A stretch of 64,000 bases of DNA from Streptantibioticus parmotrematis (GTDB lineage: Bacteria > Actinomycetota > Actinomycetes > Streptomycetales > Streptomycetaceae): the NCBI RefSeq assembly GCF_019890615.1, contig NZ_JAINVZ010000005.1:372001-436000 (forward strand), read 5' to 3'. The position numbers and the translations under genes were made by a program. This document shows, one piece after another, positions 15,637 to 23,844 of the stretch. Under the pieces are notes generated by a model. It saw only the letters and a program-made list of their open reading frames with translations. It did not search any database and had not been told where the DNA came from. The first letter of the stretch is position 1, and each line of letters begins with the position of its first letter.

Positions 15637-16760
15637 CGCGGCCACCTCAGTTCCACCCGCACGCCCTCGCCCGGCGCGCTCTCCAGCGTCGCGAGGCCGC
15701 CGACCTCCGCCAGCCGCCCGTGCACCGAGCGCCGCAACCCCAGCCCGGGGTCCACCCGGTCCGGCGCGAAGCCCGCGCCGCGGTCCACCACCGTGACGAG
15801 CACACCGTCCCCGTCCCCGGTGGCCGTCAGGTAGGCGCGGTTCGTCCCGGCGTGCCGGCGCACGTTGTTGAGCGCCTCGGTCACCGCGTCGGCGAGCGCG
15901 GCCGACACCTCGGGCGACAGTCGCGGGATCGCGTGGTACTGCGCCGTCACCCGGAGGTTCAGCGACTCGGCCGAGCGCACCGCGTCCTCCAGCGCGGCGC
16001 CCAGTGGCAGCGGACGCCCGTCCCGCTCCGACGTGCGCTGGATCAGCCGCCGCAGGTAGGCCGCCTCGCGGGCGCACCGCTCGCGCACCTGGGGCGTGCT
16101 CGCGTCGACCCCGCCCGCGATCGCCGTCAGCGTGGCGAGCACGGTGTCGTGCAGGGCCCGGTGGTGGTCGAGCCGCTCGGCGTACCGCGCGCGCCTCGCC
16201 TCGGCTTCGAGCGCCCGCGCGTTGGCGGCGTCCAGCAGCCTGCCCTGTCGGCTCAGGTACCACCAGAAGACCCAGGCCAGGACCGCCGACGACACCAGCG
16301 AGATGAGGTGGCCGCCGATGACCACCGAGGCGGCCGAGGCGTACCGGTAGGCAGTCAGGTGGGCCACCGCCAGCAGCCCCACCGCGCCGACCACCCACCA
16401 GCCCTCCAGCGAGACCGCGGCCACGGCGCTGGAGGAGGTGCCGAGCAGCACCGGCCAGTCCCCGGGCGTCGACAGCGCGCTGCCACCCCAGGCGTACGCA
16501 ACGAACGGTGTCAGGCACCCGACGACCACCACGTCCAGCCACACCAACGGGACGCTGAACTCCCGTCTGCGCACCGCCGTCCCGTACACCGTCACGCTGG
16601 AGGCCAGGGCCGCCCCGAGCGCCAACCAGGCGGCGGGACGGTCCCGTTGGTGCTGGAGGACGGTGAACAGGCCCACCACGATGTGGCTCGACCGGTACAT
16701 CACCGTCGCCAGGATCATGAAGGAACGCGCCCTGTCGACCCCCGACGCCGCCCTCACCAC
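15633..16760 (-). CDS. NarL-family sensor histidine kinase
   Basis: The 375-aa kinase has about six N-terminal transmembrane segments (about 15-165) with little extracytoplasmic sequence, a HisKA_3 dimerisation domain with the phosphoacceptor in RALHDTVLATL (about residue 205), and a C-terminal HATPase domain with EALNNVRRHAG and GLGLRRSVHGR. It forms an operon with the response regulator, overlapping it by four bases. The lack of a sizeable external domain suggests it senses the membrane or a hydrophobic ligand, conceivably the lanthipeptide itself; this is speculation. The start is taken as GTG 16760; nearby alternatives would shorten it slightly. Confidence 0.9.
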   Translation of the reverse strand: MVRAASGVDRARSFMILATVMYRSSHIVVGLFTVLQHQRDRPAAWLALGAALASSVTVYGTAVRRREFSVPLVWLDVVVVGCLTPFVAYAWGGSALSTPGDWPVLLGTSSSAVAAVSLEGWWVVGAVGLLAVAHLTAYRYASAASVVIGGHLISLVSSAVLAWVFWWYLSRQGRLLDAANARALEAEARRARYAERLDHHRALHDTVLATLTAIAGGVDASTPQVRERCAREAAYLRRLIQRTSERDGRPLPLGAALEDAVRSAESLNLRVTAQYHAIPRLSPEVSAALADAVTEALNNVRRHAGTNRAYLTATGDGDGVLVTVVDRGAGFAPDRVDPGLGLRRSVHGRLAEVGGLATLESAPGEGVRVELRWPR

Positions 16761-17029
16761 GTCACTCCCGTGCCCACACGTACCTCCCCGCAGGACGCGG
16801 CCGTGCCCCCGGCGCCTCCCCAGGGCGGAACACGGCCGCTCACGACGTGGCGCATGATAGTTCGCGGTGCTCGCGTTCCCCAGGCGAATCCCGAACGGTC
16901 CGACGTGTGGCGCGACAGCGGGATTCCGCGCTCGACGGAGGGTGGTTGACGGTACGTCAGTTCGGTGTCAGGGAGAGGTGACGGGACAGCAGCTGGGTGT
17001 GCTCCCTGGAGTCGTCGTGAGTGCGGAGT

Positions 17030-18157
17030 TCACACCCCGGATCGTGTGTCGAGCCACGGCAGTTCATGGGCCTGGTAACGGTAGGAGCGGAACACCGCGT
17101 TCGGCTCGGCCGGGAACAGGCCGCGCACCTCGCTCTCCTGGTACGCGCCGAAGTGCGGCACCACGTACTCCCAGCAGACCAGCCCGTCGCGGGTCACTTC
17201 GAAGAGGCGCCCCGATGGCGAGTCGGTGACGAGGGTGTTGCCGTTGGGGAGCCGCTGTGCGCTGCCCATGAACGGCGCGAAGAACGCCTCGCGGGCCGGG
17301 TCGTGGTACTCCCAGGTGATCTCGCCGCCGGCCCGGTCGATCTCGATCACACGGGAGAACGGCACGTCGCACCCCGGCCGGAACACCCCGTTGTCGAAGA
17401 CCAGCAGCCTCCCGTCCGGCAGTTCGGTCGGGCAGTGCTGTTGGGAGACGCTCCCGGGCGCGCTGCGCCACAGGATCTCACCGGTCGCCCGGCTGATCAC
17501 CACGACCGCGGAGACGCTGCGCAGACTGGCCAGGACGTTGCCGTCGGCGAGCGGCGAGACGCTGTTGACCAACGGCCAGTGCTCGCGCGAGTAGGCCGGG
17601 TGCAGCGCGAACTCGGCGCGATCGAGGTGTTCGGACGCCCGCCAGCTCCAGGTGGTCCGGCCCTCGGCGTCGACCTCCCTGATGGTGTCGGCCCACACCG
17701 TCCCGTCCGCTTCCGACCCGTGCACTCCGCCACGCACCGCTGCCGCCTCCGGCCCGCGCAGCGGCTCCAGCGCCGTGTAGAGGATGCGCCCGTCGCCGTG
17801 GTGATGGGCGTCGTGGTGCTGGAGCGGGTCGCGGTACTCGCTGAGGATCGTGCCGTCCGGCGCGACGGTGAGCATCACGCCACCGCGGTACTTGTGCCAC
17901 ATCGGGAAGAGCGCCTGCTGCCCGGGGAGCACGCCGTTGTACGCGAGGACGCCGCCCGGCAGGACGCGGGCGTGCCGTCCCGGCCGGTACGGCAGCTTCC
18001 ACCGGTGGACCTCCCTGCCGCGCAGGTCGACGAGGTGGACGTCACCCGGCCCGGTGAGTGGCGCGAAGAGCGTCCAGCCGGGGGAGGCCAGGTCCTCGTC
18101 GAGGGCGATGAGCCCGGTACCCCGTCGACGACGGGTGTTCTGGTCGACCGCGGACAT
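17030..18157 (-). CDS. arylsulfotransferase (ASST)-like beta-propeller protein
   Basis: This 375-aa protein consists of repeated beta-propeller blades (HLVDLRGREVHRWKLP, GDGRILYTALEPL, EGRTTWSWRASEH, LADGNVLASLRS, LPDGRLLVFDNG, LPNGNTLVTDSPSGR). It matches the arylsulfotransferase/ASST superfamily, many of whose actinobacterial members are annotated only by fold. No signal peptide is visible from the chosen ATG (18157), unlike periplasmic enterobacterial ASSTs. Histidines in QHHDAHHHGDG could be functional, but I cannot confirm catalytic residues. It is divergent from an XRE-cupin regulator and shares an operator cluster with it, so it is probably controlled by that regulator. Confidence 0.72.
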   Translation of the reverse strand: MSAVDQNTRRRRGTGLIALDEDLASPGWTLFAPLTGPGDVHLVDLRGREVHRWKLPYRPGRHARVLPGGVLAYNGVLPGQQALFPMWHKYRGGVMLTVAPDGTILSEYRDPLQHHDAHHHGDGRILYTALEPLRGPEAAAVRGGVHGSEADGTVWADTIREVDAEGRTTWSWRASEHLDRAEFALHPAYSREHWPLVNSVSPLADGNVLASLRSVSAVVVISRATGEILWRSAPGSVSQQHCPTELPDGRLLVFDNGVFRPGCDVPFSRVIEIDRAGGEITWEYHDPAREAFFAPFMGSAQRLPNGNTLVTDSPSGRLFEVTRDGLVCWEYVVPHFGAYQESEVRGLFPAEPNAVFRSYRYQAHELPWLDTRSGV

Positions 18158-18192
18158 GCCGTTCTCCGATCCCCGCCGCACGGCGGCTCTGC

Positions 18193-18233
18193 CTGTCAAA
18201 CTTTGTTTGATAGAGGTGAAGCAGGTTTGACAG
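18193..18233. promoter_or_regulatory. operator cluster with three GTTTGA half-sites
   Basis: CTGTCAAAC (18193-18201) and GTTTGACAG (18225-18233) form an exact 9-bp inverted repeat. Within it, TCAAAC-TTT-GTTTGA (18196-18210) is a perfect 15-bp palindrome. The two forward GTTTGA half-sites are 20 bp apart. A TTGACA hexamer at 18227-18232 could be the -35 of the XRE gene. The cluster lies between the divergent ASST-like and XRE-cupin genes, and binding by the XRE regulator is the likely explanation. Confidence 0.65.
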
Positions 18234-18330
18234 TAGTCGTCGTGTGTGTCGGCACTGTGAACCGCGTGCGAAGCGGTGCGTAGGCTGGCCGGGCCCGTCG
18301 GGAGGCGCGCGGCGAAGGAGAGGGTGGACG

Positions 18331-18903
18331 GTGACGGACGACGCGATGACGCCACGGCTCGGCGACGGCATCCGGCGCAGGCGGCGGGCCCTGGACCTCA
18401 CGCTGGCGCAAGTGGCGCGCCGCGCCGCCCTGTCCGTGCCGTTCCTGAGTCAGGTGGAGAACGGCCGCGCGCGCCCGAGCATGCGTTCCCTCCAGTCGAT
18501 CGCCGACGCGCTCGGCACCACCGCGGTCCAGTTGATGGCCGCCGCCGAGGAAGCGCGGCGGGTGGACGTCGTGCGCGCCGACGACGACCCGGGGCTCGCG
18601 GGCACCGGCGAGGCCCGGGTGCGTCCGCTGGTGCGCGGCCACCACGCCCTGCACGCGCTGGAGTTCACCGGGCCGCACGACACGGACCGCGTCTTCGCGC
18701 ACCGCAACGACGAGATCCTCTACGTGGCCGACGGCGCGGCGGAGGTGCGGGCGGAAGGCGTCACGCACCGGCTGGGCCGCGGCGACACCCTGTACGTGGC
18801 GGGTGGAGTGCCGCACACCTGGACCGCGTTGGAGGCCGGTACGCGCGTCCTGCTGGTCGCCGTCGGCGACCACGTGGAGGTCACCGCCGATCCACACCGC
18901 TGA
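18331..18903 (+). CDS. XRE-family regulator with C-terminal cupin domain
   Basis: This 190-aa protein has a lambda-repressor-like HTH (about 8-65; LGDGIRRRRRALDLTLAQVA, SVPFLSQVENGRARPS) and a C-terminal cupin (about 105-185) with the metal-binding pattern HRNDEILYV and PHTWTAL. This architecture binds small ligands or metals through the cupin and DNA through the XRE domain. GTG 18331 has AAGGAG at 18315-18320. The gene is divergent from the ASST-like gene, with a cluster of palindromic sites between them. The effector is unknown. Confidence 0.88.
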   Translation: MTDDAMTPRLGDGIRRRRRALDLTLAQVARRAALSVPFLSQVENGRARPSMRSLQSIADALGTTAVQLMAAAEEARRVDVVRADDDPGLAGTGEARVRPLVRGHHALHALEFTGPHDTDRVFAHRNDEILYVADGAAEVRAEGVTHRLGRGDTLYVAGGVPHTWTALEAGTRVLLVAVGDHVEVTADPHR

Positions 18904-18960
18904 CCCGGCGCTCCTGAGGCATGGCGTGAGCGGGAGAGCCGCCCGAGGGCGGCCTCCCGC

Positions 18961-19356
18961 TCACGCCTGCGAAGCCGCCGGCTCCTGCGGCTCCGTGATC
19001 GCGTAGCCCGGCACGGACGGCCAGCGCACGGTCAGCACGACCGACTCCTCCTCCGCGACCCAGGAGTGGTCGACCCCGTGCCCCCAGACGACGTAGTCGC
19101 CCTGACGGGACAACAGGACGCTGCGGCCGGGCAGTTCGACGCGGAAGCGGCCGCTGATCAACACGAGGAGTGCGGTGCGGCGCTCGCCCCGTACCCACGC
19201 GGCCCTGGTGTCGCCGGGCGGGTGGACGCCCCACTTGATCTCCACCGCCTCGCTGTGCCGGGGGTCGCCCACTTCCTTGAAGTGCCCGAGCAGCCAGCCC
19301 CGGTCCAGCGGCGCGTCCACGCCCGCGTTCCCCACGTACACACTGTCGTCGTTCAT
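18961..19356 (-). CDS. small cupin-fold protein
   Basis: The 131-aa product is a single predicted beta-barrel: GWLLGHFKEVGDPRHSEAVEIKWG... then WVRGERRTALLVLISGRFRVELPG and GDYVVWGHGVDHSWVAEEESVV. The spacing of Gly, His and Pro is cupin-like. Members of this group are seen across Streptomyces, often misnamed; no activity is established. It is convergent with the XRE-cupin gene (58 bp apart) and followed upstream by another hypothetical gene on the same strand. Confidence 0.65.
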   Translation of the reverse strand: MNDDSVYVGNAGVDAPLDRGWLLGHFKEVGDPRHSEAVEIKWGVHPPGDTRAAWVRGERRTALLVLISGRFRVELPGRSVLLSRQGDYVVWGHGVDHSWVAEEESVVLTVRWPSVPGYAITEPQEPAASQA

Positions 19357-19414
19357 GCGTGAGGACGCTAACAGCCGTCATGGGGAGAGGCCGTGGCAGC
19401 CCGGGCCGAACGGG

Positions 19415-20011
19415 CTAGTCCGAGATGTCCACGTGCATGGTGAACGTCCGGCCGGCGATCTCCACGAGCAGGTTCCCCTGGACGCCGCGAACCGCCAACG
19501 TGGCGCCCACGTTGCCCTTCCCCGCCTTCTTCTTGTCCTGCGGCGGGAAGCTGTGGAAATTGGTGAACACACCATCGCCGGTGGCGTACTGACCCGCCAC
19601 GTCCCAGTCCTCGCGCAGCTGGGCGTACTTGGCGCTCGTCATCGCCTTCGACAGGCCGAGGTTGACCCGCCGGCCTCCCACATACGCGTCGGCGCACTGC
19701 TGGAGGATGGTCGGGACCAGCGTCTTCGACAGCTCCTCGGCCTGTTCCACCAGCGAGAGCAGGCCGTCCTCGTCGCCGTCCAGCGTGCTCTTGCGCTTGG
19801 TCCTGGCGGCCTCCGTGAGCAGTTCCACCTGGTCCGCGTCGATGGTGCGGTACGCCTCGTCGTAGCCGTACTTGCGGTCGCACGCGATGCGGACGGTGGT
19901 GGCCCACCGGTCGCCGCCTATCCACTCGCGGTCCAGTCCGCTCGCCTCGCAGTACGCGGCGAGGTCCTCCTCGGCCTCCGCCGCGTCCTTGGCGTACGTC
20001 CCCTTGGGCAT
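19415..20011 (-). CDS. hypothetical protein, acidic N-terminus, mixed alpha/beta
   Basis: I do not recognise a characterised domain. The 198-aa protein starts MPKGTYAKDAAEAEEDLAAY, contains long charged helices (about 70-125) and ends in beta-rich segments (VGATLAVRGVQGNLLVEIAG, RTFTMHVDIS). There is no signal peptide or membrane segment. Codon usage is normal for the window and the ATG is followed by a plausible soluble protein, so it is likely real. It precedes the small cupin gene by 58 bp on the same strand and may be co-transcribed. Confidence 0.65.
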   Translation of the reverse strand: MPKGTYAKDAAEAEEDLAAYCEASGLDREWIGGDRWATTVRIACDRKYGYDEAYRTIDADQVELLTEAARTKRKSTLDGDEDGLLSLVEQAEELSKTLVPTILQQCADAYVGGRRVNLGLSKAMTSAKYAQLREDWDVAGQYATGDGVFTNFHSFPPQDKKKAGKGNVGATLAVRGVQGNLLVEIAGRTFTMHVDISD

Positions 20012-20255
20012 GGCTCCCCCTCGTCCCGAAACCGCCGTACCGCGCCGTCGCGGACGGCGGGCTCCACCGTGCCACCCGGGGCTGAGCCGTGTCAGCCGTT
20101 TCCGTGTATTCCGTACGTGTGGGACAGATGAGGCGTCCGGCTCGAAACGGACGGCCCTTTCAGCGTCAAGAGATCGTCAAGGCGATGGCATCGCGCATAG
20201 AGGAACCGTCAAAAGGCGGCGGAGCGCACGGCGGGTGGGGTGGAATCGGGGACAC

Positions 20256-20322
20256 GGAAGGGCCCGGGGCCGGGCATCAGGGCAGGGCGCCGGAAAGTGG
20301 GGTCCGGGCCCCGGGCCCTTCC
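20256..20322. terminator. long inverted repeat 3' of the PPOX gene
   Basis: Perfect 16-nt arms, GGAAGGGCCCGGGGCC at 20256-20271 and its complement at 20307-20322, enclose a 35-nt loop. It lies 51 nt beyond the PPOX stop and is otherwise in a 361-bp non-coding stretch (20012-20372) where I see no gene. It is probably a terminator despite the large loop. Confidence 0.55.
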
Positions 20323-20372
20323 ACCGCGCGACGGCAGGACGGCCAGGGGCACGGCATCCGTCGCCGGCCGGG

Positions 20373-20765
20373 TCAGCCGGTGCTGGTGATGCTCTCGGCC
20401 TCGATCACGTAGACGACCCGCTCCTCGTCCCGTCCGCCGTACCACGGGTACGGCTTGCCCAGGTACTTCCGCGCGAGCGCCTCGATGTGGTCGACCGCGC
20501 CGTCGGTCGTGACGTCGAGCACCCGCCCGCGGATCTGCACGTACCGTGACGGGTTGTCAGGATCCGACACCGCGACGGCGATACGGGGGTCGCGTGTGAC
20601 GTTCCGCGTCTTCACGTGCGTACGCACGCTGTTGACCAGCACGTGCTCGCCATCGGTGTCGACCCATGTCTGCGTGAGCTGGGGCGACCCGTCCGGCATC
20701 ACGGTGGCGACATAGCAGGTGCTCGGCCGGCGCAGCAGGTCGAGCACGTGATCGGGGAGTTCCAT
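20373..20765 (-). CDS. PPOX-class (pyridoxamine 5'-phosphate oxidase-like) protein
   Basis: This 130-aa split-barrel protein has the typical N-terminus LRRPSTCYVATVMPDGSPQ and LTQTWVDTDGEHVLVNSVRT, then RNVTRDPRIAVAVSDPDNP, the canonical pattern of the small PPOX family that often binds F420 or FMN. Length agrees with the F420-dependent class. The ATG at 20765 has GGAG nearby. Family members reduce or oxidise diverse small molecules or bind haem; the substrate here is unknown. It stands alone. Confidence 0.85.
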   Translation of the reverse strand: MELPDHVLDLLRRPSTCYVATVMPDGSPQLTQTWVDTDGEHVLVNSVRTHVKTRNVTRDPRIAVAVSDPDNPSRYVQIRGRVLDVTTDGAVDHIEALARKYLGKPYPWYGGRDEERVVYVIEAESITSTG

Positions 20766-21027
20766 GGCGTTCTCCGCATGCGGTCCCGGCGCCCGTCGCG
20801 GCACCGGCGATGCGGTGGTGGACGCCGAGGAGCCGGCGATCACACGCGCTCGCGCGTGAGCGTACCCCTGCCGTGCGCAGGCACCGCGCCCGCCTCCGCC
20901 GCCCCACACGACCGGCACGCCCGATGCCGTCGTACTCGAACGCCATCCGGGTGAACGTCTCCGGCCAGGCCCCCGCCGACCCTCCGTTGCTTGGATATTC
21001 GTGTGATCGCGCCTAACGTCCTGAAAG

Positions 21028-22200
21028 GTGATCATCTGGGACCGGTCCACTCGGCGCGAGGCGGGCTCCGGACGTGGACGGCCGGGGACGGGGTGGTTCT
21101 CCCTGTGGTCCCCGGTGGCCGTCATCGTGATCGGCACCGTGCTCGACGCGGTCACCCCGCCGCCGTACCAGTTCCAGCGCTTCCTGTCCGCCGCCCCCGC
21201 GCTCGCGGCGGTGGTGTGGCCGGTGTCGGGGACGCTGGCGATCGGCGGGTGCGCCGTCGTCGCGGAGATCGGCCTCGCGCTGGCGAAGGGGACACTCGGC
21301 ACCGCGCCGCGGCTGTTCACCCTGGCGGTGACCGCCGTGGTCACGCTGGCCGCCGCGTACGGCTGCGCGGCACGGCTGCGGAACGAACGGCTGGTCGCCG
21401 AGTTGACCGCGGTGGCCGACGCGGCGCAGGGCGTGGTGCTGCGGCGCATCCCGGAACGCCTCGGGCGCGTCGAGGTCGCCACCCTCTACGTCGCCGCCGC
21501 CGCGCAGGCCCGGGTCGGCGGCGACTTCTACGAGGTCCTGCACACGCCGTACGGAGTCAGGGCGCTGATCGGCGACGTGCGGGGCAAGGGCCTGCGAGCC
21601 GTGGGCGCCGCCGCGACGCTGACGGCGTCGTTCCGCGAAGCCGCCTACGACGCGGCCGACCTCGTGGAGCTCGCGGGTCGGCTGGAGACCAGCGCCGTGC
21701 GGTACTCGGACCTGCAACCCGACCGCGACGACGCCGAGCGGTTCGCCACCGCCCTGCTGGTGGAGGTCCCCGACGACGAGCCGGTGGCCCGCCTGGTCAG
21801 CTGCGGCCATCCCGAGGCGTTGCTGCTGCGCGACGGGCGGGTGCGCGTGCTCGAACCCACGCTGCCGTCACCGCCCCTGCTCCTCGGCGCGGTCGCGGGC
21901 ATCGGCTACCACGTCGACACCACTGAACTGCGCGCCGGTGACCAGCTGCTGCTCTACACCGACGGGGTGAGCGAGACACGGGACCGGTCCGGCGACTTCT
22001 ACCCCCTGCCCGAACGCGTCCGGCCCTGGACGGCGGTCCCGCCACGACGCGTCCTGACCCGGCTCCACGAGGACCTGATCGCCTACAGCGCGTCCGGGCT
22101 GGACGACGACGTGGCGGCGGTGGCGATCCGCGCCTTCGACACGCGCACCGAAGCGTCCCCGGAAGAGCGCTCGCCGCGGGAGGCGGGCGTACCGGGCTGA
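21028..22200 (+). CDS. membrane-anchored SpoIIE (PP2C) phosphatase, second paralogue
   Basis: This 390-aa protein has four hydrophobic segments (about 25-130) and a phosphatase domain (about 155-375) with VGGDFYEVL, GDVRGKGLRA, SCGHPEALLL, LYTDGVSETRDRSG and DDDVAAVAI. Domain order, size and the RSGDFYPLPERV-like segment match the phosphatase at 8295, indicating paralogy within 12 kb. It presumably dephosphorylates STAS-type antagonists; none is adjacent. GTG 21028 follows GAAAGG closely. It stands alone, followed by the metallophosphoesterase gene 189 bp downstream. Confidence 0.88.
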   Translation: MIIWDRSTRREAGSGRGRPGTGWFSLWSPVAVIVIGTVLDAVTPPPYQFQRFLSAAPALAAVVWPVSGTLAIGGCAVVAEIGLALAKGTLGTAPRLFTLAVTAVVTLAAAYGCAARLRNERLVAELTAVADAAQGVVLRRIPERLGRVEVATLYVAAAAQARVGGDFYEVLHTPYGVRALIGDVRGKGLRAVGAAATLTASFREAAYDAADLVELAGRLETSAVRYSDLQPDRDDAERFATALLVEVPDDEPVARLVSCGHPEALLLRDGRVRVLEPTLPSPPLLLGAVAGIGYHVDTTELRAGDQLLLYTDGVSETRDRSGDFYPLPERVRPWTAVPPRRVLTRLHEDLIAYSASGLDDDVAAVAIRAFDTRTEASPEERSPREAGVPG

Positions 22201-22389
22201 CGGCGTACTGCGCTGATGGGTGTATCGGGCCGACGGTCTGTCTGGCTGAGGGCGGACCCGGCAGTGCGGGGTGACGGCACGCCCCGCGGGGCACGCAGCG
22301 GTCGAGGGCCGTCACATCGTCGAAGGACCGCCACACATCGGCCGGTTCGGCACACCCCGGGGTTCACCGCGCGGAGCGATACTCCGGGC

Positions 22390-23826
22390 ATGGACTGCTG
22401 CTCCCCCTCCCGCCGGCAGGCCCTGCTGTGGGCCGGTCTCGCCGCCGCGCCGCTCGCCTTCGCCGACGCCGCCCCCGCCGGGGCGGCCGCCCCGGCCGAC
22501 CTGCTGGTCACCGACCTCGACGTGGTGACCGTCACCGACACCTCCGTGACCCTGACCTGGTACACCGGATCCCGGACCGCCGTGGACCGCTACGGCGCCC
22601 CCGCGCCCGTGGCCACCGACACCGAGGTGCTGCTCGGCGACCCCGGCAACCCGGCGACCATGAAGACGGTCTTCCACGACACGTCCGCGACCGCCTACCA
22701 CTACGCGGAAGTGAGCGGTCTGGAACCGGGCCGCACCTACGCCTTCACGGCGCGCTCCGCGGGACAGACCGCCCAGCAGTCCACCCTCCAGTTCCCTGGA
22801 AGCGCGGGCTCGCTGGACGCGCCGGGCGTCTTCACGACGCTCACCCCGCCGCCCGGACGCCACCTGTTCACCCTCGCGCTCTCCAACGACCTGCACGTGG
22901 GCGAGCAGACCAGCGGCATCATCACCGGCGGCTGGCCGCCGTCCTTCCAGCAGGACCCGGGCCTGCCGCCGTACCCGGAGGTCATGCTCGACGCGATGCT
23001 CTCCGACCTGCGCGCCGCCGACCGCGGGGCCGACGTGCTGCTGGTCGCCGGGGACCTGACCTCGGAGGCCGAACCCCGGGACGTCAGCCGGGTACGCCAA
23101 CTCCTCGACGGTTGGGGGAGGCTGGGGAGCGACTACTTCGTGGCGCGCGGCAACCACGACCGCCCCCACACCGGCGCCGACTACGCGGGCTGCACCCCGG
23201 TGGCCGGTGCCGCCGACCACCACGACTGCTGGGGCGACGTCTTCCCGTACCGCAGACAGACCCTGACGTCACATCAGGTCGGCGGGCTGCGCCTGGTCGG
23301 ACTCGACACCACGACACTCGACGCGGCAGGCGGCACGCTGGAAGCCGGTCAACTCGCCGACCTGCGGCACCTGTTGCGCGACGATCCGGACCGCCCGACC
23401 TTGCTGTTCGGCCACCACCCGGTCACCTACGAGTCGGCGGTGACGACCGCGGCGGGGCCCTCCTTCGACCTCGACGCGCCCAGCGCCCGGGCCCTCGAAG
23501 CCCTCTACCGGCAGACCCCCGGCGTCTTCTTCCACCACAGCGGTCACACCCACCGCAACAAACGCACCACGATGGAGGGCAGTGACGCGGTGGAGTTCCT
23601 GGAGGTCGCCGCCACCAAGGAGTACCCCGGCGGCTACACCCTGCTGAAGGTGCACAGCGGCGGGTACCAAGTCACGTTCCACAAGACCCGCTCCGACCTG
23701 GCCCGCCGCTGGAGCCAGCGCACCCGCGCCGAGTACTTCGGCGTCTGGCCGCACTACACCCTGGGCACGATCGCCGACCGCAATCACACCGTCGTCCGCG
23801 ACCTGTCCGGCCTCACCGCCCTGTGA
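22390..23826 (+). CDS. secreted calcineurin-like metallophosphoesterase with FnIII-like domain
   Basis: The 478-aa product has a Tat-like signal (SRRQALLWAGLAAAPLAFA, about 7-25), a fibronectin III-like domain (about 38-125; TDTSVTLTWYT, EVSGLEPGRTYAF) and a metallophosphoesterase domain (about 155-410). The di-metal ligands are recognisable: NDLHVGE, AGDLTSE, RGNHDRP, FGHHPVTYE and HSGHTHR. The layout recalls purple acid phosphatase-like secreted enzymes. It likely hydrolyses phosphate esters outside the cell. I use ATG 22390 because it places the signal at the N-terminus. It is convergent with the dehydrogenase gene at 23845. Confidence 0.87.
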   Translation: MDCCSPSRRQALLWAGLAAAPLAFADAAPAGAAAPADLLVTDLDVVTVTDTSVTLTWYTGSRTAVDRYGAPAPVATDTEVLLGDPGNPATMKTVFHDTSATAYHYAEVSGLEPGRTYAFTARSAGQTAQQSTLQFPGSAGSLDAPGVFTTLTPPPGRHLFTLALSNDLHVGEQTSGIITGGWPPSFQQDPGLPPYPEVMLDAMLSDLRAADRGADVLLVAGDLTSEAEPRDVSRVRQLLDGWGRLGSDYFVARGNHDRPHTGADYAGCTPVAGAADHHDCWGDVFPYRRQTLTSHQVGGLRLVGLDTTTLDAAGGTLEAGQLADLRHLLRDDPDRPTLLFGHHPVTYESAVTTAAGPSFDLDAPSARALEALYRQTPGVFFHHSGHTHRNKRTTMEGSDAVEFLEVAATKEYPGGYTLLKVHSGGYQVTFHKTRSDLARRWSQRTRAEYFGVWPHYTLGTIADRNHTVVRDLSGLTAL

Positions 23827-23844
23827 TCCCGGCGGTGAGTGTCA

